Below, piece after piece: positions 21,514-34,094 of a stretch of DNA of 64,000 nucleotides. Origin of the DNA: Dichetophora obliterata. Its lineage: Eukaryota; Arthropoda; Insecta; Diptera; Sciomyzidae. The notes below the pieces were generated by a model. It saw only the letters and a program-made list of their open reading frames with translations. It searched no databases and was not told where the DNA came from. The stretch is taken from the NCBI GenBank assembly GCA_963920525.1, contig OY986439.1, forward strand, positions 214,052,000-214,115,999. Reading direction: 5' to 3'. The position numbers were made by a program, and so were the translations under genes. Numbering within the stretch: the first letter of the stretch is position 1; each line of letters opens with the position of its first letter.

Positions 21514-24500
21514 CAAAGATTATATAGTATAAAGATGTGCCACGTAGAACATTAAAAAGTAACAAATATTTTTCAGATCAATACGAAAGCTTTTGTGAGC
21601 GCGATGAAAAAGCTTTCTTGAGAGAAAAGTTTCCAATCTTTGCTTGCACATTCTCTCTGCAATGCTCTTTCACTCTTCACTCCACAATGCTTCACAGCAT
21701 AGATCACCACCAAGAATGATAGAATAAGAGATTGCGCTTTGCGCAGGACCGTTACTTCTGCTAATCGAGTTTGACAACCAGCTGTTCAGTTGACTACGTC
21801 ACAATATTTTATTTCTTTGAGAAACGTATTGCGATCAGTTGTGTTTTATTTATTTGTGTATTTATCAAAGTATATTTCCGAGTTTTTAACTTAAAATTTA
21901 AAAAATTAAGTGTGCAGCTGCTAATTGCGGTAACAGTAACAAAAAAATATTTTTCAGAAACCTGATGTTTGCAATAAATAAAAAAATTAAACCAGGAAAT
22001 TGTAGAAAATGCACAGAAACGAAAACGAAAATACAAAAATATATTAACTTAACAAAATTTGTTTCATTGTTTATCAACTATAATTTATTTGTCTTTTCAC
22101 AGGTAAATTTATGGAAATAAAATATCAGGGAATATTGAAACTACACCAATTAAACTAGTAATAAACATTTTAATAAATCCAACTCGAAAAATAATATTCA
22201 CTGAAGTTGGTTTCTCAGATAAATTTTTTTTTACTAAGCTGCTTACTGGCTGCAATAAAATAATAGTAAAAATAATGTTTGCAAAGGAGTACTAAATAAA
22301 TTTACCTTCTTCTCGTTCCAATAAATTTCTTCTTACTTCTTTTATTTTAATTATACAAACTAAAATGTATGTAATTTTCATTTTTGAGTAGAAATCGTAT
22401 GCAAAGTGAACGCTCGCCAAAACAGCATTGATATTATGACGTACATGCGCAGAACGACAATTTTGTTGTACTCTTTTTCTTGTCTTCGGCGCAATCTTTG
22501 TATTCTATCATTCTTGGATCACCACTGCATGGTTTCTCATAGCTAGCGAGAGTCGTGAAATGTAATGTTGTAATTGTTTTTTTTTCCATTGTTGTTGTTG
22601 GAACCAAGCAAGTGTGATCTCTGCTTGACAGCAACAAATGTTTTTGTTTGTTTGCATTATTTTCATGATGGTTTCCTTATTTTGTGCGAAGCAGATTTTT
22701 CTTATTCACTGCTTGTTATTAATATTGACTATTTTTGATTGACTCAGCCAGAGCAGTAAAATCTGCATATATATTCCGAATCTTATAGAAAACTGAATAA
22801 CGACATACAAATCCATCCAATGAAATCAAAATTGTTTATAAATAAAATTTTTAATTCACATTGAATTTTAAAAAATTGATTAATAATTAATTTTTATTAT
22901 ATTTTTTCGTTATTCAGAATAGTTAATTTTTTTTTATTCATATGAATGCTATTTACAAAGAATGCCATTCAAAAAAAATTGCAAATTTTTTAATAATTAT
23001 TTTTTGATTCAGTGCCTATTCATGTGTTATTCATTATTAATTTTATAGTCATTATTAATTTTTTTATTTATTATTAATTTAGTTCATTATTCAAAAATGA
23101 ATAACAAGATTTTTTTTCATTTTATTTCTTATCCAAAAGTGAATGAAAAATTAGAAATGAATACGAAAATTATAATGAATAAAAAATTAATAAAAAAATT
23201 AATAGCGAACATTTTATTCATAAAATAGTAGTGAATAACAAAATTTTTTATTCATTGTATTTTTTATTTAAAAGTGAATAACAAATTAATAACAGTGGTA
23301 AACAATTTGAAATTTTGCGCGACGAAAACGGCATTGCTAGTTCGATTGAGTATTTTTTTTCTAGATAAAAAAATCATTTAGACTATTCCAGGTTGGTTCG
23401 AATTTTTTTTAGAAGAATTTTTCGACTTTTTTGAGTTTTGAAAAATATTTCCCCAGTTATGATCCTTTAACACCAAAAGTATTAATTTATTTTACAAGTT
23501 TTATAAATATTTACAAATGAGACATTTATACCTTTTATTTAAACTTTCATTTATACGATTATTTGTACCATTTTTGTAGACATTTTCTGAATACTACATT
23601 TGTGAAAGAGTTTAAAGTATACCGTTTATTTAACATTTCCCCATATTAAAGTGCGCAAAAATATGACTTTGATTAATAACTTGGTTTTATTTTTACTTTG
23701 TTGTTAAGAAAAATATTTCAACAAAAATATTAAGGTAAAAAGTATGATTGTAACAGGTTGGATATTTACGTATTTCGGTTTTAATAAAAATACTAAAAAT
23801 TACCTGCATCAAAGTCGACGTGGTGAGTTCGTACTAAGCAAATTCTGCAGACTTTAAAAACCCAATTATCATATATTTAACTAAAGATTTTGTTTTTAAA
23901 CAATATTCTTAGCGTTTTTAGCTAAATTTAAAAACCCCTAAACCGCAATTTTACGTTATAATAGAATTTGCAATACTGTAAAATCTTTGAAATAAGTAAA
24001 ATAACAGAAATAACGTAAACAAATGAACGTTAAAAATAAATCAAAACAAAACAACGAAATCTTCGAGCTGGTATAAATGACTAGCTGAAACACTGTGTGT
24101 TGCTGCCACGCCCCCGTTGCCAAACGCCAATAACATGCTATCAGTGAAACGGCACGAGTAAATTGTAGTCGAGTACCGAATTCCGAGGCTGTGCGGCCAC
24201 CTATAACTCCAAAGCTATTCTATATCAAAAATTTCAGTTGTGTGGGAGGAGTAACGCCCATAAAATGTTATCAGTGAAACGTGTAAATTGTAGTAGAATA
24301 CCGAATTTATAGGCTCTGCGGCCTATAACTCCAAAGTAATTCGATATCGCAAATTTGGGTGGTGTAGGAGGTACCACGCCCCCTTGCCTAACGCCCAACA
24401 CCCATCACATATTCCTAGGGAAACGATACTTGTAAATTGCGGTCGAACACCGAATTTTGAGGCTTTGTGAAATATAATTATAAAGCTATCCGATATCGCA

Positions 24501-25978
24501 TATTTGGCCTGTAAAGGAAGTAATTTTGAGTATTAACCATATTTCTTAAACTCTTTCACAAATGTAGTATTTAGAAAATTTATACAAAAATCGTTAGATC
24601 AATACAAATTATAGCTTAAATGAAAGATATAAACGTTATTTGCAAACATGTATAAATTTTGTAATATGAAAAAATACTTTTGAAGTTATAGGATCATAAC
24701 TGGGGATATCTTTTTCAAAACTTAAAAAAATCGAAACAATCTTTGAAAATTCTTCAATTCTTTTTGAATTGCATTCTTTCTATAATACTCATACAATTTA
24801 ACACAAAGTCTATATTAATAAAACTTATTTTCTGGTTTGTTTGTTTAATTGACATTTGTACATATCTAAATGGCATAACGGACTTTGGCATAACGGTACA
24901 CATATTATGTGCATTCTAGATTAGATTGTAACGTACTTAGTTTTGACCACGCTCATTCCACCCATTTTCACTTACGTAAATTTTGATATTGAAAATCTTT
25001 CTTGAAAATTTTTTTTCGCAAATTAAATTTAAAAATTTCAGTAATTTTAATACCAAAAATGTTCACATATCTTTAGAATTTCAGAAATTTTTGGTACAAC
25101 GACTTTTTCATAAAACATAAATGAGAAAAAACGACATGTAAATCAAAACTTTGACTTTCGATGCAAATATATCCGCTATTTTTAAATATATTTAATTCAA
25201 ATTTTTTTTGATCAAAGTTTTAGTAAAAGCACTTTACAAGAATAGTTTCAACTGTAGCGTTAGGTTAGTGAATATATTCTTTAATTTTGTTTTTCAAAAA
25301 CGATCCAAAATATTGAATATTTACTCAAAAAATGATTAAAAAAAGTTTTTTTTTATAAATAAGAACAATTGAAAATTTAATTTCTGAGCAGTTTTCGTAT
25401 AGTAAAGCATGTATTTGCAATAATATAATAAAAATTTTTCCGCAAAAAACAGCTTAAAACATATTGCTTACAACATTATTCGCGGCTAAGCTTCAACTGA
25501 TGGAATCGCCCTTACAATAATATAACACTAAAAATATCATGTGGCAAAGTATACACAAAATATACCTAGAATTTGTCATCTTTATGATTTTATATTCTTG
25601 AAATTATATAACAAAAAGATAAGAGATAGTGCAAAGATATATAATAACTTTAATTTATATAATGTTCGTAGGGTAGTTTAGTAAAAAAAAATTGCCTACA
25701 TTTTTTAAGTAAAACCTAATGAAATTCTGCTACATTCTGTTGGCAGCTACATCGTTTATTCAGATGTTTCGTGCATCAAATTTCTATTGATTTGCAATAT
25801 TATGCTCACATTTGCTCACATTGTCGCTTACTTATTCTCTGGCTCACAAAAGCTTTGAATCGTTCGCTCGCTGACTCTCATAAAGCTTTTATGTGGATTT
25901 ATGATAAATCCACATTCAAATTTTACTGTGTCACTTGCTTGTATGGCGGTGGCACATCTTTTTATTATATTATCTGTG
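21514..25978 (+). mobile_element. Large non-coding TIR element, copy A (7-bp target duplication)
   Basis: Ends CAAAGATTATATAGTATAAA at 21514 and the inverted CACAGATAATATAATAAAAA at 25978. Both continue AAGATGTGCCAC, giving a TIR of about 30 bp with five mismatches. The flanks carry exact ATTATAG at 21507-21513 and 25979-25985. The 4,465-bp interior has no recognisable gene. It contains a subterminal hairpin (TGTGGATTTATGATAAATCC near 25891), an internal inverted repeat (about 23390-23650 versus 24545-24745), three tandem blocks at about 24080-24500, and AT-rich 'attcattatt' DNA. It matches 45598-49227 in opposite orientation, with about 700 bp (about 21720-22430) present only here. Confidence 0.8.
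24080..24500 (+). repeat. Three tandem about 130-bp blocks inside element A
   Basis: Units share 'cctataactccaaag', 'atatc(a/g)aaattt', 'acgccc' and 'gaataccgaat'. The counterpart in element B is at about 47060-47430 (inverted). Confidence 0.65.
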
Positions 25979-26147
25979 ATTATAGTATTGTTTCAATTTT
26001 CGATAAAAATCGAAATTTTAAAAAGTTACAGTAAGTATAAGTTAAAAACTCCATTATTTACTTTCTCAAAATAATTATTTCTCAGGAAATTTTGAGGAAA
26101 GGTTAATGATATTATAGCAGTACTAACAAGAGTCGACGTTGATATGC
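25979..26147. other. Spacer between TIR element A and Transib 1
   Basis: Short AT-rich stretch; holds the right ATTATAG duplication. Nothing else seen. Confidence 0.4.
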
Positions 26148-26152
26148 CATTG

Positions 26153-29100
26153 CACAGTGGTTCCACTTGTATGGCAGAGAGTGACAAAAATAGTCAGAGT
26201 AAAGATATTGAATTGAAGGTTTGGTTATAAGATCCTTGGGAGATAAATATACTTTTCTGAAAAAATGGGCGTGGTCGGACCACTTAAACGCCAACCTGGC
26301 CTAAAAAATGAAAATGCTAAAAATTATGAAAAAACACAAAATATATATTTATTCAGAAAATAGACATAAGTTTACTTAACAGTTAACATTTAAAATACCA
26401 AAAAAATTATATTGAATAACAAAAGAAATGAAACCTATTCTGCTAACATATCTAAAGTAGACTTCAGTAAACTTGATTTTTTTTTACAATAATTTTTTCT
26501 TGTACTAGAAAAAAGTGGGTCTAAACTTAAGAGTAAAATATGCAATAAATCAGTATTTGTGACTACACGGGACATCTTTCTTGTGTGACGTAGTCTGAAC
26601 ATTTTTATATCTTTATTTTTTGCTTCAGCTGCTTCCTCAGACAGCTCTCCTATCGATACTAGTGCATTTTCTATAACGTCTGGTCCGTGAATAAGAATTT
26701 TGTGAATAGAAGGGGGTAGATGAAACCACGGGTATGTGTTTGTTAATTCTTTAGCGGTTTCGAGCGCGTAAACTCTAAATTTTTCTACATTTATGTTATA
26801 CCCCGAAGACATGGCTTGCAATAATGCGCAACATCGTGCCAAGAGATCTTTATCTATACCAGTAATTTCAGCCGATACATCTAAGTTACTGGAAAATTTT
26901 CTGGCCGTATTGCCGTCATTAGATGTGCCACTACCTTCAACTTTTGGCTTATCAACGATCAAACCTAGTTTTTCCCGAAATTAATTTTGAATAAAAGTTT
27001 TTCTTTCTAAAAATTTGGCTTTTTCTTCTGGCTTCCTTATTTGCCATTTTTTAAAATCTAGTCTGTAAGAAATATGTACAAAATATTCAAAAAATCGAAT
27101 CCAAGAATATCAGGAGATAATCCAAATGCATAACGCTCTTTATGTACCCGTTTTTGTAAACACATTTCAATATTGTTAATCTCTCTTGGTGTGGCTTCGC
27201 ATATGTAACACTTTGCAGAGGAGGTTCCACTTAATGCATTACACACTTTGCCGTCCACCATAGTCAAAGCCAAATTATGTTGCACGTAAATTTTTCTATT
27301 GTTAATAGTATATTCTGTTGGATTGAGCGCGTTAATTTTGTTTTTAAAATATTTCTCCTCTTCCATAGATGCCTCACTAGTCTCTTTTTTAAACTGAAAG
27401 CGTATCGGTCTACAAAATCGAGTTGATGATGGACGTGGATTTTTCCAAACTATCTTGGCATCTTGAGAGTCTTTGACATTAGTAATAAGCCGAAGAGGAA
27501 CATACGAAGTTACAAATAAACTATTTTCTTCTAAAGTTTTATTTGAAAACTTCTGTTTATATTCACTGTGCCCTGTACTTCCATCAAACCCCCATTTACC
27601 TATCAATATAAGATTTATTGACTCGTCAGGAATATCTTGAATAACATCGTTTTGGAGCTCTAATATTCGCGATGCTGTATGGTCTAACAAATCTTGTAAT
27701 TCTACTTCTGCATGGGATTCACTTACTGTAGTCGTTGCGATATCTGGATAACAATTTGATTTTGCCTTTAATATTCTCTTGTAACTTGGAAACATATTAG
27801 CAGAAACCTTAGTATTAATAAAATCTCTAATAACCAAATATTGGTGCTTTGTAAGATTTGTTTCAATTATAAGAGACAAAACTTCAGTTACATTTAAGGT
27901 TACATTTGCAGATGATAATGCACTGCGTAAAGCAGATGCAGCAACTTCGTTCGTTTGTGTTACTTCAGCCAATCTTCGTCGCTTCGTTCGTTTTGATGCC
28001 TCTTCAAATGATTTTTGAGGACGCCCACGTTTTTGGGTTGAAGTTTGGGCTTGTATTTGGATTTTTAAATCAATTGTTTCATGAGTACTTAGCCAATCAA
28101 CATTATTTTCCAGAAATCTGGTTTTCATATAATTGTTTTTTTTTTTAATAATTCCGTAATTTCCTTACAAACATATTTATAGCTTTTATATAATTTTGAT
28201 AAATCACTTGATAAGTCCTTTTCGTGAATATTAATAGCTTCCAATACAGCTTCATAAACCTGCTTTGTTTTTGAAGCGCCTTTGCCATGTTTTGTGCACC
28301 AAATTTCATAAATGTGCAATCGGGTGAAATTACAACGATAGAACGTGTCTTAAACAAAATATATTTATGTATACACAAAAAATTTTATAAATCAACACGA
28401 AAAAAACAAATAAAACACAAAGTTGATCTCTTAATACGCCAAACTAGCAAAAAGAGTGACATGGTGTAACTCTTTAGGGATTTACTCAAAAAAAGGGAGA
28501 GGGGGTAATTTGGAGATCGCTAATATAAAATCAATACATTAAAAACTTTAATACAGAAACTAAAAATATTTTATAAATACATACTTACACACACAATTTT
28601 CGGTCACAGTACACAACACGAATCAAACACAAAGGTAATCTCTTAATATGCCAAATTAGCAAAAGAGAGTGACATGGTGCAACTCTTTAACGATTTGCTC
28701 AAAAAGGGGGAAAATCGGGGAGCATCGGAGTACACTAATATAAAGCTAATACATTCACCTTTTATTAAAAAAAAACAATAGCCGAGGGCGAAGGGGGAAA
28801 CATCACTATAACTTTATGTGAAGTTAAAGAAAACAAACAAAAGACACTAAAAACGCCGCACGTTTACCACACAAAAATTATGTAAGAACATTTTTTTTTG
28901 ACAAATTTTCTCCACATTAAATGAATTTAATGCCTTGCTTTTGAATATCCATTTCGTTAAAGTTGTTTTTTATTTTCAGTTTATTCGCACTTCCTTACGT
29001 TGTTATCAACAGGCTTCTGGCGATGCACTAATAATGCTGATAAGTACGCTCACTTACAGTGTTTATATTTAAGAATAACTGTTACTTAAACAAAAACAAA

Positions 29101-29207
29101 AGCTCGTGGACAATAATTTGAAACCAGTAGATCAAGTTTGCATCATTGAACTCTACAATTTTTCACACAAATTTTTTTAATTTTGTCATATGGAGGGAAC
29201 CACTGTG
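26153..29207 (-). mobile_element. Transib element 1 (CACAGTG termini, CATTG duplication)
   Basis: The left end is CACAGTGGTTCC at 26153; the right end is the inverted CACAGTGGTTCC ending 29207. The 5-bp duplication CATTG is exact at 26148-26152 and 29208-29212. A 5-bp duplication and CACAGTG ends (identical to the V(D)J recombination heptamer) are diagnostic of Transib. It carries a RAG1-core-like transposase gene on the minus strand. The part between gene and right end (28480-29200) is AT-rich with a duplicated block ('ttaatatgccaaattagcaaaa' type) at about 28430-28520 and 28650-28740. Confidence 0.92.
26435..28319 (-). pseudogene. Transib (RAG1-like) transposase, near-complete but frameshifted
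   Basis: Translation runs in three pieces. The N-terminal piece (28319-28125, YEAVLEAINIHEKDLSSDL) is broken at a run of twelve A residues. A 356-codon core (28128-27058) contains IGKWGFDGSTGHSEYKQKFS (first catalytic Asp at residue 182), NPRPSSTRFCRPIRFQF, and MVDGKVCNALSG (second Asp at 292) followed by CYIC. After a shift near 27060 and a stop near 26985, the C-terminal piece is GSGTSNDGNTARKF...LSEEAAEAKNKD, holding the likely catalytic Glu (EAKNK), and NTDLL. All three acidic residues survive, so decay is recent or mild. The family cuts and pastes DNA by hairpin chemistry and is the accepted relative of vertebrate RAG1. Confidence 0.88.
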
Positions 29208-29212
29208 CATTG

Positions 29213-29340
29213 GTGTGGGAGACCTTCACGATAGTGCTGTCTCCAACTATATGCTGGCCATTCGTGGCAAGAAGTGGTTGTGGACGCGATTTACATCGGG
29301 TCTGAACAGTTCATTGGTGAACGCATGGGAAATGTAATGT
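29213..29340 (+). pseudogene. piggyBac-type transposase C-terminal fragment
   Basis: One frame reads GVGDLHDSAVSNYMLAIRGK, then KWLWTRFTSGLNSSLVNAWEM, matching the VDLHDxxVxNYRIxIRGKKWWWPxFT...VNAW signature of piggyBac transposases. It lies in the gap of about 160 bp between the two Transib elements. The upstream part of the gene was not found on the other side of Transib 1. Confidence 0.7.
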
Positions 29341-29373
29341 GTCATTGCCAAACACAAAAAAATTAGACCAATG

Positions 29374-32300
29374 CACAGTGTGAAATTATGGGAATCTAGC
29401 GGAACTTTATTAAATTTTCGAAATACTTAAAATTTAAAAACGAACTACTGCTTTACAATGTTAAATGTCTACAATTTAAGAAAACAACACAAATTTTTAC
29501 CGTTACTCATGCATAATATCCATAAAACACGATAGAACGAGACTAAAGTCCCAGTTAGTTTAATATCAAGCAGACGCTCTTTGGCATATGCCTCGTAGAA
29601 ATTTGATTGCTACAAACAAGTTTTTTAACTTACAACAAAAATTTAACTTTTATTGGCTTTTCAGATATATTAGTATTATAAAATTAGCGTTTTTAATTAA
29701 TTCATGTTTTTTTTTATTTCGTTGTGTACTTATAAAAAGGTTCTTAAATTTTCAGAGCACGCAAATAAATTAAAAATTATCGATAGATTTTTTTTTTATA
29801 GACTGGAATCAACTGGCGCCCAAATTTTAACGCAGTTATGATACAGGGGTCGTATCATACTCAAAACTGCAACTTGACATTATGAGCCGTCACATTTGAA
29901 ATTTATCAATTTTTGAGACTTGGGTCCAGCTTCCTAAAGCGAACAAAGTAAACGGAATAATATCTTTTTTAATGGAAGAATTTGGTATTTTAGAACTATC
30001 AAAGAACTCTTATTTATCTTGGAAGACCTTTATATAAACTTGGGTAAGTACAATTTACAAAAAATGGGCACAGTCAAGAAGAGTTCGAAAGAGGTTTTTA
30101 AAAAAAAAAATCATATCTGGCTTTCAACCGACATTAATTTTTCCAACAAATCTTTTAGATGACTTTCCTTCTTCAAGTAACTCTTGCAATAGAAGTGGAA
30201 GGCCAAGTAAACAATTTGAGGAATGCAGCTCAAAAGTTCAAACGCGAAAAGTTAAAGTTTTATTTGACTCTTCAATTCTAGCAGAGTTAACAAAAGCTGC
30301 CGAAATTAAGTTGTACAAAACTGGTAAGCGAGATGTGGCCGCAATTGTAAAGGAATTGAGGTCTTCTTCTCCTACTGCAGGTACAAAATATAAAAAATGA
30401 AAAACGAAACTTCCAAGAAGCCTCCAGCAATGAATCCAGATAAGGCTCTGGCATCAGTTGTGGATGCTAATCTATCCACAGGTCAATACAATGCTATACG
30501 GGATCAAGCCAGTGAGTTTCAAAGTAAATTATATCCACCTTATTACAGAGTTGTAGAAGCAAAAATGATGTGTTATCCCTCAGGTATAAATATAACAGAA
30601 TTTTCGGCAGAAATACCTTTACAATCACTGATTGATCACACTGCAATGCGACTATGTAAAGGTCTGGAGCAAGCTCTTAAAAATCTTGCAAGTACCGGAG
30701 ATCTTGTCATGATTGCAAAATGGGGGTGTGATGGGACAGCACAGACCAGATACAGGCAAAAATTTTCTGACAGAAGTTGTACGGACGAAAGTCTTTTTAG
30801 TATACTATGTATGGTTCCAATTCAATTACACTTACTTGACAGTGAGTGTAAGACCATTATTTGGAAAAATCCTGCGCCATCTTCGACCAGATTCTGCCGT
30901 CCAGTCGCATTTTATTTTGAAAAAGAATCCGTTGATTTCATTAATTTAAAAGTTCCTAAAATATACAACAGCAAGCTTCATTACTCTCCTCAACCAACAT
31001 TGAAATCGGTGACAAAAGATTTAAATTATCAACAAATATGATATTTTGTATGATAGATGGAAAAGTCTGCAATGCTGTTTCTTTGTGTGCTTCATCTCAA
31101 TCTTGTTACGTATGCCATGCAAAACCCAAAGAAATGAATCATATAAATATTGTTTCTAAAAAAGAAGTTAATGACCAATTCTTTTCTTTTGGCCTGTCTC
31201 TACTCCACTCATGGATACGTTTTTTTGAATATGTGCTACACATATCTTATAGGCTCGATTTTAAAGCATGGCAGGTTCGTGGCCCCGAAAACAAACAAAA
31301 ACAGGACTTTTTTTGGAAAATACGTGCAAGATCGATTAAGAGCGGAATTAGGACTGTTAGTAGACATGCCAACACAAAACGGAGGAAACACGAACAATGG
31401 CAATACTGCCCGAAAATTTTTTAAAAATACTGAGATACAGCACTAATCACAGGAGTAAATGTTGAATTAATCAAACAATTCTGTGTCATATTAGAGTGTA
31501 TTAATTCTGGGTATGAAATAGACTTGATTAAATTTGAATCATACTGCAAAGAAACAGTTGCGGTGTATTTAAATGAGTACTCCTGGTATAATATGCCTGT
31601 TACCGTACATAAAGTTCTTCTTCATGGAAGAGAAATAATAGCTTCACATATCTTGCCTATTGGACAACTTTCCGAAAAAGTTCAGGAGGCGAGAAATAAA
31701 GATTTCCGGAAATACCGCGAAATGTTCATCAGAAAAACATCACGAATAGACACTAACACCGATATAATGAATCGCCTTCTAATAACATCGGATCCATATA
31801 TTGCAAGTATTAGAGCAAACTCCAAAAGAACGCATTCGGAAATTGAGACAGAAGTTCTAAACTTATTAAAAGATGCATCATTATTTCAGAAAAAGGACGG
31901 AGACACAGATTCTTAGAGTATAGTGCTTTAGTCTTTATCATATTAATTTTGCATTACCTTTATACAAATTCTTTAATTCTAATCTTTAAATTGAACAATT
32001 AAATTTAAATTTTTTGTTATGTCTTTAGTTTTTATAAATAAAATTATAATAAACCTTCAAAACTTTGAATTTTTTGTTAGGTTAGATGAATAATTAAAGG
32101 TAAGTTCAAATGTTTTTTTTTATATTAAAAGCTAGTGGACCTGGCGTACTTGTCCCAGTCAGAAGGGATTTATTGATTGAATTTGAATGATTTCTGAAAA
32201 TTGGGCGTATAGTTCAACCACGCCCATTTTTAGTGCAGTTGCTGGCAGTACGCATAAGAACAAAATTCTAATCTCATACGACCAAGACTATCTGAAATAT

Positions 32301-32529
32301 CGACCTTTTATTGATTAGTGGGCGGTGAATGGGGGTGTGGCTACTTTTGTTTCTGTAAGTATTTTGTACTTGGAAGCATTCTAATGCCAAAATTTCAGCT
32401 CAATCGGCCCAGTAGTTTTGGAGTCTTAATGATTTCTTAAAAGTGGGCGTAGATTTAGTGCGAACACGCCCATTTTTAGTAAAGTTGCCAACAGTAACCA
32501 TATGCACTAAACTACCATTTCACACTGTG
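29374..32529 (+). mobile_element. Transib element 2 (different family, opposite orientation)
   Basis: The left end is CACAGTGTGAAAT at 29374; the right end is the inverted CACAGTGTGAAAT ending 32529. Flanks are CAATG (29369-29373) and CAATT (32530-32534), a 4/5 match to a 5-bp duplication. The transposase pseudogene is on the plus strand. The right third contains two copies of a subterminal block with 'ctaaaaatgggcgtg' (inverted) that also occurs as fragments at 36.3 and 49.4 kb. Confidence 0.85.
30145..31916 (+). pseudogene. Transib (RAG1-like) transposase 2, broken
   Basis: A spacer-separated N-terminal part (about 30150-30390, SGRPSKQFEECSSKVQTRK) precedes a frame at 30397-31038 with IAKWGCDGTAQTRYRQKFS (first Asp) and NPAPSSTRFCRPV. 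The frame then shifts to MIDGKVCNAVSLCASSQSCY (second Asp, 31056-31115), shifts again near 31330 to NNGNTARKFFKN, then reaches a 130-codon C-terminal frame (31524-31916) with WYNMPVTVHKVLLHG and LSEKVQEARNKDFRKYRE (likely catalytic Glu in EARNK). The order matches element 1 but sequence identity is modest, so the two belong to different families. Confidence 0.85.
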
Positions 32530-32534
32530 CAATT

Positions 32535-33131
32535 TCTTCCTTCGAATAGGAACTCGGCAAACACAAGAGACAAGGCAGGATGGTAAAAGGTAAGAATTTA
32601 GTTTTTGTAGCTCCATTCACAACTTGATAGGTGGAAGGTTTGGCGTCAACCTGGCAAATTGGCAATTTGGTATGGTTCGATGGAACGTTTAAGCCCCCAC
32701 CCATACCAGTAGACAAGTTTCGATATCGGTTATTGGCTACATCATCGTGAATTGTGATCAAACTTCATTGCCTGTGGACTCACTAGAGTCTTAGTCATCC
32801 ACTCGTGTAGCTATTCATTTAGATTTGGTGGTAAAAAAATGGTTTCTTCAAAGCAGTGATCCACTGCATCCATGATGAATGCTGGGGCCAAAAAGACGTT
32901 TATCTAGATACAAAAACCTAATTTTCCATACCGTTAACTTTGAACCTTTCAGTAAATAATGTATGGATTCTTTGCAATGATGTGCTGATGCACTAAAAGA
33001 AGACTTTGAAATCTGCTTGGACTTTATTTGTTTATTGTTTGATATTTAATAGTCTGTTGTTTAGTTTAAATTATTTTGAAATATAAATGGCAAAACTTAG
33101 AAAATTTAAAGCACCGATAAAGCAGTTTGGT
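32535..33131. other. Spacer, nothing recognised
   Basis: AT-rich, non-coding; an open frame of 84 codons on the minus strand overlaps the Transib terminus and is not credible. Confidence 0.35.
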
Positions 33132-34094
33132 CGCACACAGAAAAATTTTGCATAGTAAAATCATTGTGATGCAGAGTTGATTTCATTTTACATGATTTTA
33201 TATTTCATGGTGGCAGCGACATAAAAATCATTATGATTTTATGTAAAATCATTATACTTTCATGTAGAATTATTATGAAAACCAGAAAAGTTAATCAACA
33301 CGAATTCATGTAGAATCACTATGATTTCATGTAGAATTATTATGACATCATGTGTTGAATCATTATGAAATCTAGTAAAATTATTATTGCATCATGTAAA
33401 AAAAAATTTTACGTGTTGAAGAAGTTCCGTTGTTTCTAGCACATTAGTAGTTTTATCGCGAGAAGTAGCTTCGTTAAAAATTTAAATAGTTATTAATAGC
33501 TGAAAAAGTAAAACACGTGGAATGAAAAGTAAATACAAGTGGTAGTAGTCGAATTCATAAACTTCGACGCACATGAACAAGGTAATGTGATATGTGACTT
33601 ATGTTACTATAACAAAATAATATCAAAATGCTGTATTACTTTTCAATAGAAACAGAAGCTTCAGTTGACTAGGAAAGTTTAAGGTACTTATCTAAGGAAG
33701 ATATACAGGAAGCTATACCACCCATAGGACTTCGTGCACGTTATCGAGAAAAACTATTTAGTTGGCGAAAAATTGAGGTATGTTTTGTAATTATAAGTCG
33801 TATTTATTTTATTTTTCAATAAAAAAATACTAAATAAAACCAACTTGAAGTTCTTTTTATATCAAACTTAGGTTAGGATTCAGCTGCATTTCATAATGAT
33901 TTCATAATGATTCAACATGACCATCATAATGATTTTACATGATTTCATAATGATTCAACATGAAAATTTGTTGCGATTTTTACATGAAAATCACAATGAT
34001 TTTACTAAAAATCTCTATGAAGCAAAATCATAGGGGAAACATGTAAAACCATTATGTTTTTAGTTGATTTTACAATGATTTTTTTCTGTGTGCG
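33132..34094 (+). mobile_element. Minisatellite-armed element with CGCACACAGAAAAA ends
   Basis: The left end CGCACACAGAAAAA (33132) and its inverted copy (ending 34094) bound two arms full of an irregular repeat of 'atgattttacatgaaatcatt' type (33155-33400 and 33885-34080). Between the arms are two spliced-looking exons of a SAM-like gene. No convincing target duplication was found, so class is undetermined. Confidence 0.55.
33538..33777 (+). pseudogene. SAM-like domain gene fragment with retained intron
   Basis: An upstream exon ending at 33581 (AACAAG|GTAATG) and a second exon 33650-33777 (…TTTTCAATAG|AAACAG to ATTGAG|GTATGT) flank a 68-bp intron typical of flies. Joined in phase they read VVVEFINFDAHEQETEASVD, a TAG stop, ESLRYLSKEDIQEAIPPIG and LRARYREKLFSWRKIE. 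This fits the second half of a SAM-type fold (ESL..L.EEDI.E.IP.IG.R...). The TAG interrupts it. Its position between repeat arms suggests a captured or element-borne gene piece; function is unknown. Confidence 0.5.

Noticed and set aside
24080..24500. Exons of a gene in TIR element A (higher-GC blocks)
   Set aside because: The blocks are three imperfect tandem repeats with no shared open frame, and copy B shows the same non-coding pattern.
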